Shown: positions 22,913-31,086 of the stretch, piece after piece
How the letters are laid out: each line of letters opens with the position of its first letter
Numbering within the stretch: position 1 is the stretch's first letter
From: AC-32 sp038237925
GTDB taxonomy: Bacteria; Actinomycetota; Thermoleophilia; Gaiellales; Gaiellaceae
Assembly: GCA_038237925.1 (NCBI GenBank)
Contig: JBBRYF010000001.1
Span: 1-64,000 of the forward strand
Direction: 5' to 3'
DNA: 64,000 nt
Notes under the pieces: model-generated
What the model was told of the DNA's origin: nothing
The model's input: only the letters and a program-made list of their open reading frames with translations
Database searches by the model: none
Translations under genes and position numbers: made by a program

Positions 22913-23467
22913 CTAGCCGGCGGCGCGCATTGCCGCCTTGTGCGCGCGCTTCTTCGCCTGGTACTCCTCGAGCGCCGCGGGCGAGTCGACGTCACCGAGA
23001 GTCGGGTGGCCGGGATCGAGCTCCTCGGCCGCCGCGACGCCGAAGCGCTTCCACAGGACCGCGCCGAGTGCCTTCACCTTCATCTGCCCGAAGCCCGGGA
23101 GCGACGAGATCCGCTTCCGCAGCTCTGCGCCGTCGGTGGCCTCGGTCCAGAGGCGCGAGGCGTCGCCGCCGTACTCGTCGGCCACGACCGCCGCGAGCTC
23201 CTGCACCCGCGAGGCCATCGCGCCCGGGAAGCGGTGGATCGCGGGCTTCTCGCGGAAGACCTCCTCGAGCCGCGCCGGGTCGGTCGCCGCGATCGCGCCC
23301 GGGTCGAGCGTGCCCAGCCGCTGCTGCAGCTTGAGCGGGCCCTGGAACGCGGTCGGCACCGTCACCTGCTGGTCGAGCGCGAAGCCGACGAGGAGCGCGA
23401 ACGGCTCGCGGGCGAGCAGCTCGTCCGCCTCGTCGTTGCCGGTGAAGTGGAGCCGGTCTGGCGCCAT
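22913..23467 (-). CDS. HhH-GPD family base-excision DNA repair protein
   Basis: A 184-residue protein of the uncharacterised HhH-GPD group: start MAPDRLHFTGNDEADELLA, FALDQQVTVPTAF, and the helix-hairpin-helix SSLPGFGQMKVKALGAVL. The longer frame is rejected because ATG 23467 has TAGGAT 7 bases upstream and begins at the conserved residues. Members are related to endonuclease III and AlkA and may excise damaged bases, but this short group has no tested activity that I can cite. It is the most distal of a run of minus-strand genes (25234 to 22913). Confidence 0.82.
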   Translation of the reverse strand: MAPDRLHFTGNDEADELLAREPFALLVGFALDQQVTVPTAFQGPLKLQQRLGTLDPGAIAATDPARLEEVFREKPAIHRFPGAMASRVQELAAVVADEYGGDASRLWTEATDGAELRKRISSLPGFGQMKVKALGAVLWKRFGVAAAEELDPGHPTLGDVDSPAALEEYQAKKRAHKAAMRAAG

Positions 23468-23474
23468 GGCCCCG

Positions 23475-23480
23475 ATCCTA
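23475..23480 (-). promoter_or_regulatory. -10 hexamer TAGGAT, probable leaderless promoter
   Basis: On the minus strand TAGGAT lies 7 bases before ATG 23467 of the HhH-GPD gene. Confidence 0.45.
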
Positions 23481-23999
23481 CCCCTGCGCCTCGAGCCAGT
23501 CGCGCGCCTCGGCGACCGAGCGCAGCCGCACGAAGCGCGGGTCGCCGCCGTAGCGGCGCGGCCAGTCGCGCCGGTGGCGGAAGTGGCCGCGCACCATCCA
23601 GGCGAAGAGCGACTCGCGGCCCCATACCGCGTTGCGCCAGGTCTCACGGTTCCCGTTCCAGAGCTCGACGTCGCCGCCGATCCGCTGGGTCGTCCGCCGC
23701 CAGACCCGCCGCAGCTTCACGCCGAGCGGGAGGTCGAGCCAGACGATCGTGTCGGCGGCGCCGATCAGCGTGTCGCCGAGCTTCACCTCGTAGTTGCCGT
23801 CGATCACCCAGCCGTCCGGCGCCGCGTCCATCGCCTCGCGCACGCGCGCGCGAAACTCTTCGGGTGTCGCCTCGGTCCAGTTCGGGCCGTGGTGGAGCGC
23901 GTCGAGCTCGACGTAGGGAACCCCGAGCCGCCGGGCCAGCTCGATCCCGAAGGTCGTCTTGCCCGAGCCGGACGTGCCTTTGACGTTGACGCGCTGCAC
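23478..23999 (-). CDS. P-loop kinase-like protein (adenylate kinase-related, FlaR-type)
   Basis: A 173-residue protein with Walker A GTSGSGKTTFGIELARRL, then VPYVELDALHHGPNW, WVIDGNYEVKLGDTL and DTIVWLDLPL, the pattern of small adenylate-kinase-like proteins often annotated as FlaR or topology modulation protein. The phosphorylated substrate is unknown. GTG 23999 follows the stop of the methyltransferase gene directly. Its first 20 bases are nearly repeated at the start of that upstream gene (see the repeat at 23974-23993). Confidence 0.8.
   Translation of the reverse strand: MQRVNVKGTSGSGKTTFGIELARRLGVPYVELDALHHGPNWTEATPEEFRARVREAMDAAPDGWVIDGNYEVKLGDTLIGAADTIVWLDLPLGVKLRRVWRRTTQRIGGDVELWNGNRETWRNAVWGRESLFAWMVRGHFRHRRDWPRRYGGDPRFVRLRSVAEARDWLEAQG
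23974..23993. repeat. 20-base direct repeat, copy 1 (copy 2 at 24649-24668)
   Basis: The two copies differ at one base. Each covers the codons for RVNVKGT at the start of a minus-strand gene. In the kinase-like protein the segment runs into the P loop, so this copy is probably the original. Confidence 0.75.
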
Positions 24000-24674
24000 C
24001 TAGAAGTCCACGAAGCTGTCGTACGGCCTGCGGTAGCCCTCGGCGGAACCGGCTCGCAGCACGAGCCAGCCCCGCACGGCGTCGCCGTCCTCCTGCTCGA
24101 GCCTCCAGCCGAGGTTCGCGGTGCAGAACGCCGCCGCCTTTCGCACCGCGGGGAGCTGCGCGTCGTCGGCGAACACGATCCCGCCCGGCCGCAGCAACCG
24201 GCCGCAGTAGACCAGGTCGAGGAGGACGCCTTCGAAGCGATGGTTGCCGTCGACGAAGGCAAGATCGAAGCTCCTGCCGTCGGCCAGTAGCCGCGGCAGT
24301 GCCGTTTCGGACGGCTCGACGAGCAACTCCACCAGGTCGCGTACGCCCGCCTCCTCCAGGATGGCCACGCCCGTTCCGGCATACGTCCCGTCGTGTAACG
24401 GGTCGATCGCGAGATGACCGATCTCGCCCTGGTTCATGAGCAGTCCTTCGCAGATGAAGAGCGTCGAGATGGCGAAGCCGAGCCCGGTTTCGAGCGTCTG
24501 CCGAGCGTCCTCGCGCTGCACCCATTCGCAGAGCGCCGCGCCTTCCGCCCTGCCGATTGCAATCGGCGTCAGCTCGCGCTCGACGCCGTTCAGCCCGACG
24601 ACTCTCCCGTCCGCGAGCAGCTGCTCCCGCACACGGCGCAATCGCTCAGTGCCCTTGACGTTGACGCGCCTCAA
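24000..24674 (-). CDS. Class I SAM-dependent methyltransferase (O-methyltransferase type)
   Basis: A 224-residue methyltransferase_24-like enzyme: ETGLGFAISTLFICEGL (SAM motif region), AILEEAGVRDLVELLVEPSETALPRLLA, DLAFVDGNHRFEGVLLDLVYCGRLLRPGGIVFADD. The start TTG 24674 overlaps the stop of the upstream gene as TTGA; no ATG or GTG is close. The first residues RVNVKGT match those of the downstream kinase-like protein and seem to come from a short duplication. Substrate unknown. Confidence 0.78.
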   Translation of the reverse strand: MRRVNVKGTERLRRVREQLLADGRVVGLNGVERELTPIAIGRAEGAALCEWVQREDARQTLETGLGFAISTLFICEGLLMNQGEIGHLAIDPLHDGTYAGTGVAILEEAGVRDLVELLVEPSETALPRLLADGRSFDLAFVDGNHRFEGVLLDLVYCGRLLRPGGIVFADDAQLPAVRKAAAFCTANLGWRLEQEDGDAVRGWLVLRAGSAEGYRRPYDSFVDF

Positions 24675-25234
24675 CCCAGCGCGGCGATGACTTTCGCGAC
24701 GCTCGCGCTCCAGACGTCGTCGGGCACCGGCGGGAGGATGTCGTCCCAGATCGCCGCGAAGCTGTCGCTCAGCTGCCGCATCCGGGCGGGCCGGCCCATG
24801 AACCACCAGTGCAGGTGCTCGCTGCCCTCGCCCCAGCGCCCGATGTGCACTCGGCCGATGTCGCCCGCCGCTCGGATGGCGCGCTCGATCCGCTGCATCA
24901 GCGGTCCCAGCTCCGTAGCCAGCTCGGCCGGCAGCGTCTCGATGTCGTAGTGCTCCTTCGGCTCGAGGATCAGGACGAGCGGCAGCCCCGTCGGCCCGAT
25001 CGCCGTCAGCTGCCAATGCTCGTCGTCCCAGATCAGGTCGTCCGCGACCTTGCTGCAAGCGTGGCAGTCGACCCCGCCCTCGCCATGGCGCGACTTCTCG
25101 TCCTCCGCGGGCGGCCGCAAGCCGCGTAGACGGATCTCGCCGTCGAACGGGAACGTCTCCCACTCCTCGACGGGCGGCATCCGGAGCGCGTCCTTGGCGC
25201 GGGCATAGAACTCCTCGGGCGTCTCGGGCATCAC
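24671..25234 (-). CDS. HIT-superfamily-like protein
   Basis: A 187-residue protein whose C-terminal half has HIT-like features: LVLILEPKEHYDIETL, VHIGRWGEGSEHLHWWFMGRP, where HLHWW stands in the place of the histidine triad. An N-terminal CHAC pair (residues 57-60) may bind metal. HIT proteins hydrolyse or transfer nucleotide phosphates. Start GTG 25234 (GTG ATG doublet). The promoter hexamer TAGCAT overlaps that of the divergent HIT gene. It is the first gene of a four-gene minus-strand run. Confidence 0.7.
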   Translation of the reverse strand: MMPETPEEFYARAKDALRMPPVEEWETFPFDGEIRLRGLRPPAEDEKSRHGEGGVDCHACSKVADDLIWDDEHWQLTAIGPTGLPLVLILEPKEHYDIETLPAELATELGPLMQRIERAIRAAGDIGRVHIGRWGEGSEHLHWWFMGRPARMRQLSDSFAAIWDDILPPVPDDVWSASVAKVIAALG

Positions 25235-25242
25235 TCGGGCCG

Positions 25243-25252
25243 ATGCTAACGT
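25243..25252. promoter_or_regulatory. Overlapping divergent -10 hexamers between two HIT-type genes
   Basis: Minus-strand TAGCAT (25248-25243) and plus-strand TAACGT (25247-25252) share their TA step. Each ends 8 bases before its start codon (GTG 25234 and GTG 25261). The two polymerases could not bind at once, so the two genes probably compete. Confidence 0.5.
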
Positions 25253-25260
25253 CGGCGTCC

Positions 25261-25710
25261 GTGGAGTGGCCGAAGGAGTTCTACGAGCTCAAGCGTGGAG
25301 AGGGCTGCGAGATGTGCGCGCAGGGGCGGCCCGACGAGACGCCGTACGGCGTCCGTTTCTTCGCGGGCGAGGTCTCCGACGCATACCTGCAACGAGACGA
25401 CCGCCAGCGTGGGTATTCGGTCGTGGTCTGGCGCGGCCGCCACGTGGTCGAGCCGACCGAGCTTTCGGCTGAGGAGGCGTCTCAGTACTGGCTCGAGGTA
25501 CTCGAGGCGGGCCGCCGGATCGAGCGACACCTTGAGCCGGTCAAGATGAACTACGAGGTGCTCGGCAACGCGCTGCCGCACCTGCACACGCACGTGATGC
25601 CGCGCTACGCGCTCGACCCGCACCCGGGCTGGCCCTTTCCGCATCCTGAAGAGCACGGCAAGCCCGATCCGGAGACCTTCCGCGCCGACGTGGAGGCGCT
25701 GCGCGCATGA
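25261..25710 (+). CDS. HIT family protein
   Basis: A 149-residue histidine-triad hydrolase: WPKEFYELKRGEGCEMCAQGRPDETPYG, with a CxxC pair likely binding zinc, SVVVWRGRHVVEPTELS, and the catalytic triad LPHLHTHVMPRY. Such proteins cleave Ap4A-like or aminoacyl-AMP nucleotides. I chose GTG 25261 over ATG 25243 because the latter lies within the promoter hexamer and the conserved sequence starts at 25261. The stop overlaps the start of the Lhr gene by four bases. Confidence 0.9.
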   Translation: MEWPKEFYELKRGEGCEMCAQGRPDETPYGVRFFAGEVSDAYLQRDDRQRGYSVVVWRGRHVVEPTELSAEEASQYWLEVLEAGRRIERHLEPVKMNYEVLGNALPHLHTHVMPRYALDPHPGWPFPHPEEHGKPDPETFRADVEALRA

Positions 25711-28700
25711 GCGAGGCGCTCGCACCGTTCTCCGCCGAGACTCGCTCCTGGTTCGAGCAGGCCTTCGAAGGCCCGACCCCCGCGCAGGTGCTCGGCTGGC
25801 CGGCGATCGCGCGCGGCGGCCATACGCTGATCCAGGCGCCGACCGGCTCGGGCAAGACGCTGGCGGCCTTCCTCTACGGGATCGACCGGCTCAACGAGCG
25901 GCCCGGCGAGGGACTGCGCCTGCTCTACGTCTCGCCGCTGAAGGCGCTGAACTACGACATCGAGCGCAACCTGCGTGGGCCGCTCGCCGGCCTGCGCTCG
26001 GAGCTGCGCGTCGGCGTCCGCACCGGCGACACCCCGCAGAAGGAGCGCGCCGCGATGGTGCGCAGCCCGCCCGACATCCTGATCACCACGCCGGAGTCGC
26101 TCTTCCTGCTGCTCACCTCGCAGGCGCGCGAGACTCTGCGCGGCGTAGAGACGGTGATCGTCGACGAGGTGCACGCGGTCGCGGGCACGAAGCGCGGGGC
26201 GCATCTGGCGCTCAGCCTCGAGCGGCTCGAGCGGCTAGTCGGCGGGCCGGTGCAGCGCATCGGCCTCTCGGCGACCCAGCGCCCCCTCGAGGAGATCGGC
26301 CGCTTCGTCTCCGGCGGCCGCGAGATCGAGCTCGTCGACGCCGGCCGGGCGAAGGAGCTCGACCTGAAGGTCGTCGTGCCGATCGACGACATGCGCGAGC
26401 CGGAGGAACAGCAGTCGATCTGGCCCTCGATCTACCCCGAGATCCTCGAGCTCGTCCGCGCGCACCGCTCGACGATCGTCTTCGTCAACAACCGCCGACT
26501 CGCGGAACGGCTCGCGCTGCGGCTCAACGACTTGGCCGAGGAGGAGATCGCGCGCGCCCACCACGGCTCGCTCGCACGGGAGCAGCGCGTCGAGGTCGAG
26601 GAGCTGCTCAAGCGCGGCCAGGTCCCGTGCCTCGTCGCCACCTCGTCCCTCGAGCTCGGTATCGACATGGGCGCGGTCGACCTCGTGATCCAGGTCGAGT
26701 CGCCGAAGTCGGTCGCCCGCGGCCTGCAGCGCGTTGGCCGCGCCGGCCACGATCTGGGTGCCGTCTCGAAGGGCCGCATCTTCCCGAAGTTCCGCGCCGA
26801 CCTGCTTGAGTCGGCGGTGGTCGCGCGGCGGATGCTCGACGGCGCGATCGAGGAGACGAAGATCCCGCGCAATCCGCTCGACGTGCTCGCGCAGCAGATC
26901 GTCGCGATCTGCGCCGACGAGGAGATCGAGGTAGGCGAGCTGCACACGCTCGTGCGCGGCGCGTACCCGTTCGCCGACCTCTCGCGCGTCCAGCTCGAGA
27001 ACGTGCTCGACATGCTCGACGGGCGCTACCCGTCCGACGAGTTCGCCGAGCTGCGGGCGCGGATCGTCTGGGATCGCACCGCCGGCGTCGTCAAGGGCCG
27101 GCAAGGGGCTCGGCGGCTCGCGGTCACCAACGCGGGCACGATCCCGGACCGCGGCCTCTTCGGCGTGCACCTCGTCGACGGCGGCGGCCGCGTGGGCGAG
27201 CTCGACGAGGAGATGGTCTACGAGGCGCGCGCGGGGCAGACGTTCCTGCTTGGCGCGAGCACCTGGCGGATCGAGGAGATCACGCGCGACCGCGTGCTCG
27301 TCTCGCCGGCCCCGGGTGTGCCCGGCGCGGTGCCGTTCTGGAAGGGCGAGGGCGTCGGCCGGCCGTATGAGCTGGGCGAGGCGATCGGCGCGGCCTCGCG
27401 CGAGCTGGTGGCACTGAGCGAGGAGAAGGCGCTGGCCCGCCTGCGCGACGAGTTCACGCTCGACGAGCGCGCCGCGCAGAACCTGATGACCTTCCTCGGC
27501 GAGCAGCAGGCCGCGACCGGCGTGGTCCCGTCCGACCGCACGATCGTGGTCGAGCGCTTCCGCGACGAGATCGGCGACTGGCGGCTCTGCATCCTCACGC
27601 CGTTCGGCGGCCGCGTTCACGCGCCGTGGGCGCTGGCGCTCGGCGCGCGCTTGCGCGAGTCGCTCGGTCTCGAGACGCAGGCGATCTGGTCGGACGACGG
27701 GATCGCGATCCACCTCCCGGACGCCGACGCGCCGCCGCCCATCGACGACGTGCTGCTCGACCCCGGCCAGGTCGAGGAGCTCGTCACCCAGGAGCTCGGC
27801 GACACCGCGCTCTTCGGCGCGCGCTTCCGCGAGAACGCCGGCCGCGCGCTGCTGATCCCACGCCGCCGGCCGGGTGAGCGCACGCCGCTCTGGCAGCAGC
27901 GCCTGAAAGCGCAGTCGCTGCTGCAGGTCGCACGACGCTACCCGGCCTTCCCGATCGTGCTCGAGACCTATCGCGAGTGCCTGCAGGACGTCTTCGACGT
28001 GCCGGCACTGAAGCGCCTGCTGCAGGGACTGCGCTCGCGGCAGATCGACCTCGTCGACGTCGAGACGGCGTCCGCGTCGCCGTACGCGGCCTCGCTGCTC
28101 TTCGACTACGTCGCGAACTACATGTACGAGGACGACACGCCCGCGGCCGAGCGGCGGGCGCAGGCGCTCTCGCTCGACCGCGACCTGCTGCGCGAGCTGC
28201 TCGGCCAGGAGGAGCTGCGCGAGCTGATCGACCCTGGCGCGCTGGAAGAGGTCGAGCGCCAGCTGCGCGGGAACGCGCGGACGCCGGACGAGCTGCACGA
28301 CGTGCTGCGGCGTCGCGGCGACCTGCGCGACGGCGAGTACTCCGAAGATCTCGCCGAGCCCCTTTTGGCCGAGCGGCGTGCCGTCCACGTTCGCGTCGCG
28401 GGCGAGCGGCGCCTGATTGCGGCCGAAGACGCGGGCCGTTACCGCGAGGCCGTCGGAGCGATGCCGCCGGGCGGTCTCCCGGAAGTCTTCCTCGAGGCCG
28501 ACGACGCGCCGCTCGAGTCATTGGTCCGGCGCTTCGCCCGCTCGCGCGGCCCCTTCACCACCGCGCAGGCGAACGAGCATTTCGGCCGTGACGTGGAGCC
28601 GACCCTGCGAGAGCTCGAGCGCCGCGACCAGCTCGTGCGCGGCGAGCTGCGCCCGGGCGGCAGCGAGCGCGAGTGGTGCGATCCCGAGGTCCTGCGCCGG

Positions 28701-29924
28701 CTGCGGCGCGCCTCCCTGGCCGCGCTGCGCCGCGAGGTGGAGCCGGTCGAGCAGGGCGCCTTCGGGCGCTTCCTCCCGAGCTGGCAGGGGATCGACCGCC
28801 GGGCGACACTGCGTGAGGCGCTCGTGCCGCTGCAGGGACTCGCGCTGCCGGTCGCGCTCTGGGAGAGCGACGTGCTCCCGCGGCGGGTTCCGGGTTACCG
28901 GCCCGAACAGCTCGACGCGCTCTGCGCCTCCGGCGAGGTGGTCTGGGTCGGCGCGGGGCTCGACCGCGTGGCGCTCTACTTCCGCGAGGACGCGCCGGCG
29001 CTCGGCCCGCCGCCCGCGGCCGACCGGCCCGAGCGTGAGGTGCACGAGCGGCTGCGCGCCGCGCTCGGCCGCAGCGCGCTCTTCTGGCACGACCTGCTCG
29101 CCGACACCGGTCTCGAGGCCGAGGAGGCGCTGCCTGCGCTCTGGGATCTCGTCTGGGCCGGCGAGGCGACGAACGACGCGTGGACGCCGCTCCGCGCCGG
29201 GCGTAGGTACAAGACCCAGGCCCAACGGCCGAGACCGCGCCGTTTCTCGCGCAGACGCGCGAGCGAGGTGACCGCGACGCAGGGCCGCTGGTCGCTCACC
29301 GGCCGGTTGTTCCCGGGCCGCCCCGACCGGCGCGCGCTGGCCGAGCTGCTGCTCGAGCGGCAGGGCATCGTCGTCCGCGACGGCGTCCGCGGCGAGGGCA
29401 TCCCGGGCGGCTACGGCGCCGTCTACGTAGAGCTGAAGGCGCTGGAGACGCTCGGCCTCTGTCGCCGCGGCTACTTCGTCGAAGGACTCGGCGGCGCGCA
29501 GTTCGCGCTCGGCGGCGCGGTCGAGCGGCTGCGCGAGCTGCGGCCGAAGGACGGGGAGGAAGCGGAGCCGCTCGTGCTCGCAGCCGCCGAACCGGCCCAG
29601 CCGTACGGCGCCGCGCTCCCGTGGCCGAAGCGCGCCGGTGCCCGCGCCGCGCGAGTCGCGGGCGCGCACGTGATCCTGCTCGGCGGCGAACCCGCGCTCT
29701 ACGTCGAGCGGGGCGGCCGCTCGCTCGTCCCGTTGCGCGAGCCCGAGGGAGACTGGCTGCGCGAGGCGCTCAAGGCACTTGTCGCGCACGTCAAGGGCGG
29801 CGGCGCGAAGCGGCTCGCGGTCGAGCGCTTCGACAGCCAGCCGGTCGCTGACACCGAGATCATGCCGCTGCTGCTCGAGGCCGGCTTCGTCGCCGGGCCT
29901 CGCCGCGCCGTGCTACGCCCTTAG
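25707..29924 (+). CDS. lhr: Lhr-type large ATP-dependent helicase
   Basis: A 1405-residue superfamily 2 DNA helicase. N-terminal RecA domains: APTGSGKTLAAF (Lys50), TPESLFLLL, VIVDEVHAV (DEVH box), LSATQRPLEEIG, then TSSLELGIDMG and QRVGRAGH in the second domain. About 850 further residues contain the winged helix, the Lhr beta-barrel and a long C-terminal extension with several winged-helix-like segments (RRGYFVEGLGGAQFALGGAVERLR), as in the long bacterial Lhr form. It moves 3'-5' on single strands and unwinds RNA-DNA hybrids in tested relatives. ATG 25707 overlaps the HIT stop (ATGA). Cytoplasmic. Confidence 0.93.
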   Translation: MSEALAPFSAETRSWFEQAFEGPTPAQVLGWPAIARGGHTLIQAPTGSGKTLAAFLYGIDRLNERPGEGLRLLYVSPLKALNYDIERNLRGPLAGLRSELRVGVRTGDTPQKERAAMVRSPPDILITTPESLFLLLTSQARETLRGVETVIVDEVHAVAGTKRGAHLALSLERLERLVGGPVQRIGLSATQRPLEEIGRFVSGGREIELVDAGRAKELDLKVVVPIDDMREPEEQQSIWPSIYPEILELVRAHRSTIVFVNNRRLAERLALRLNDLAEEEIARAHHGSLAREQRVEVEELLKRGQVPCLVATSSLELGIDMGAVDLVIQVESPKSVARGLQRVGRAGHDLGAVSKGRIFPKFRADLLESAVVARRMLDGAIEETKIPRNPLDVLAQQIVAICADEEIEVGELHTLVRGAYPFADLSRVQLENVLDMLDGRYPSDEFAELRARIVWDRTAGVVKGRQGARRLAVTNAGTIPDRGLFGVHLVDGGGRVGELDEEMVYEARAGQTFLLGASTWRIEEITRDRVLVSPAPGVPGAVPFWKGEGVGRPYELGEAIGAASRELVALSEEKALARLRDEFTLDERAAQNLMTFLGEQQAATGVVPSDRTIVVERFRDEIGDWRLCILTPFGGRVHAPWALALGARLRESLGLETQAIWSDDGIAIHLPDADAPPPIDDVLLDPGQVEELVTQELGDTALFGARFRENAGRALLIPRRRPGERTPLWQQRLKAQSLLQVARRYPAFPIVLETYRECLQDVFDVPALKRLLQGLRSRQIDLVDVETASASPYAASLLFDYVANYMYEDDTPAAERRAQALSLDRDLLRELLGQEELRELIDPGALEEVERQLRGNARTPDELHDVLRRRGDLRDGEYSEDLAEPLLAERRAVHVRVAGERRLIAAEDAGRYREAVGAMPPGGLPEVFLEADDAPLESLVRRFARSRGPFTTAQANEHFGRDVEPTLRELERRDQLVRGELRPGGSEREWCDPEVLRRLRRASLAALRREVEPVEQGAFGRFLPSWQGIDRRATLREALVPLQGLALPVALWESDVLPRRVPGYRPEQLDALCASGEVVWVGAGLDRVALYFREDAPALGPPPAADRPEREVHERLRAALGRSALFWHDLLADTGLEAEEALPALWDLVWAGEATNDAWTPLRAGRRYKTQAQRPRPRRFSRRRASEVTATQGRWSLTGRLFPGRPDRRALAELLLERQGIVVRDGVRGEGIPGGYGAVYVELKALETLGLCRRGYFVEGLGGAQFALGGAVERLRELRPKDGEEAEPLVLAAAEPAQPYGAALPWPKRAGARAARVAGAHVILLGGEPALYVERGGRSLVPLREPEGDWLREALKALVAHVKGGGAKRLAVERFDSQPVADTEIMPLLLEAGFVAGPRRAVLRP

Positions 29925-30298
29925 CGAATCCCGCTGTCGAAGACGAAATCACGCTTGGCCAGCTTGCCGTCCGGCACGGTCACGGCCTTCGGCTGGAGGC
30001 CGCTCTTCGGCAACGTGGCGCGCGTCCCGCGAACGGCGTAGTGCCCACCGGGAAGCCGAACGCGATACCGGCCGTGCGCGTCGGTCGTCGCGGTCACCGT
30101 TCGGCCGTTTCCCGCGAAGACGAGCCGGAAGCCGCGCGCGGGCTTGCTGCAGGAGCTCGCCGAGCTGCAGACCGGCGTCGCCGGAGCGATGCGAACCGTC
30201 CCGTGGAGGCCGCTGCCGCCCGCCGCGACCGTGCCGGCCGACCCGCACGAGGTCAGGGCGAACCCGGCGGCGAGGACGAGGAGGATGCGGGCGATCAC
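29921..30298 (-). CDS. Lipoprotein with carboxypeptidase-regulatory-like domain
   Basis: A 125-residue exported protein. The signal sequence IARILLVLAAGFALTSC ends in a lipobox with Cys18. The mature part carries a small beta-sandwich: LHGTVRIAPATPVC, GFRLVFAGNGRTVTATTDAHGRYRVRLPGGHYAVRG, which is the CarboxypepD_reg-like fold. Two further cysteines flank SSASS and may form a disulfide. The start is GTG 30298; the promoter overlaps that of the divergent glycosylase gene. Role on the cell surface unknown. The stop overlaps the lhr stop by four bases. Confidence 0.8.
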   Translation of the reverse strand: MIARILLVLAAGFALTSCGSAGTVAAGGSGLHGTVRIAPATPVCSSASSCSKPARGFRLVFAGNGRTVTATTDAHGRYRVRLPGGHYAVRGTRATLPKSGLQPKAVTVPDGKLAKRDFVFDSGIR

Positions 30299-30306
30299 GT
30301 TGCGGC

Positions 30307-30313
30307 TAGGGTA
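30307..30313. promoter_or_regulatory. Symmetric overlapping divergent -10 elements (TAGGGTA)
   Basis: Read forward it gives TAGGGT, 9 bases before ATG 30322; read backward it gives TACCCT, 9 bases before GTG 30298. The whole intergenic region is 23 bases. Confidence 0.55.
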
Positions 30314-30321
30314 GCTCCGCC

Positions 30322-31077
30322 ATGCCCGAGGGAGACTCGCTCCACCGCGCCGCCCGCAAGCTGCAGGTGCTGGTCGGAGAGCGCGTCGCGGTCGAGACGC
30401 CGCACCCGCGCGCGGCTGCCGAGCGCGTCGCCGAGCGGCTCGACGGCCGTCGCCTCGAGGCTGTGCAGGCTGTCGGCAAGAACCTGCTGCTCACCTTCGA
30501 GGGCGGCCTCGTCCTCCGCAGCCACCTGCGCATGAGCGGGCGCTGGCAGGTGCTCGATCGCGGCGCGCCGAGGCACGGGAAGCCGTGGCTCGTGCTCGCC
30601 GGCGGGGAGCGGGAGGCGGTGCTCTGGAACGGCCCGGTGCTCGAGCTCTCGTCGCGGGGGACACGGCGCCTCGGGCCGGACATCCTCGGCGAGCCGCCCG
30701 ACTTCGCGAAAATGGTCGCGAACCTCCGGCGCGAGCATCCAAGCCGCGAGCTCGGCGACGCCCTGCTCGACCAGCGCCTGGTCGCCGGGATCGGAAACAT
30801 CTGGAAGGCGGAGTCGCTCTGGCACGCGAACCTCTCGCCGTGGCTGCGGCTCGGCGACGTCACCGATGAAGAGCTCGAGCGCGTGCTCGGCGAGGCCGCG
30901 CGGCTGATGCGGTCGTCGCTCGACAGCTGGAGCGAACGGCGAGCCGCGTACAAGCGGGCCGGCCGCCAGTGCCCCCGCTGCGGCGAGCGGATCCGCTCCC
31001 GCGGCCAGGGCGACGACAACCGCACCGCCTACTGGTGCGCAGGCTGCCAAAGAGGAGAGGAGTCGCCCGGCGCGTAG
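30322..31077 (+). CDS. Formamidopyrimidine-DNA glycosylase / endonuclease VIII family protein
   Basis: A 251-residue bifunctional DNA glycosylase/AP lyase of the Fpg/Nei family. The N-terminal MPEGDSL supplies the catalytic Pro2 and Glu3; the D after G points to the Nei branch that removes oxidised pyrimidines. RSHLRMSGRW follows the catalytic lysine (Lys in VGKNLLLTF). The helix-two-turn-helix is LLDQRLVAGIGNIWKAESLW, and the C-terminal zinc finger is CPRCGERIRSRGQGDDNRTAYWCAGCQ. Start ATG 30322 is fixed because Pro2 must be exposed. An unknown gene follows after 9 bases. Confidence 0.92.
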   Translation: MPEGDSLHRAARKLQVLVGERVAVETPHPRAAAERVAERLDGRRLEAVQAVGKNLLLTFEGGLVLRSHLRMSGRWQVLDRGAPRHGKPWLVLAGGEREAVLWNGPVLELSSRGTRRLGPDILGEPPDFAKMVANLRREHPSRELGDALLDQRLVAGIGNIWKAESLWHANLSPWLRLGDVTDEELERVLGEAARLMRSSLDSWSERRAAYKRAGRQCPRCGERIRSRGQGDDNRTAYWCAGCQRGEESPGA

Positions 31078-31086
31078 GAGCAACGT

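Noticed and set aside
21759..22916. 385-codon frame continuing from the decayed gene
   Set aside because: After about codon 50 it is antisense to the secreted protein gene (21966-22880) and has shadow composition.
26235..28388. 717-codon open frame opposite the Lhr helicase
   Set aside because: It mirrors high-GC codon bias on the opposite strand, has no motif and lies wholly inside the well-conserved Lhr gene.
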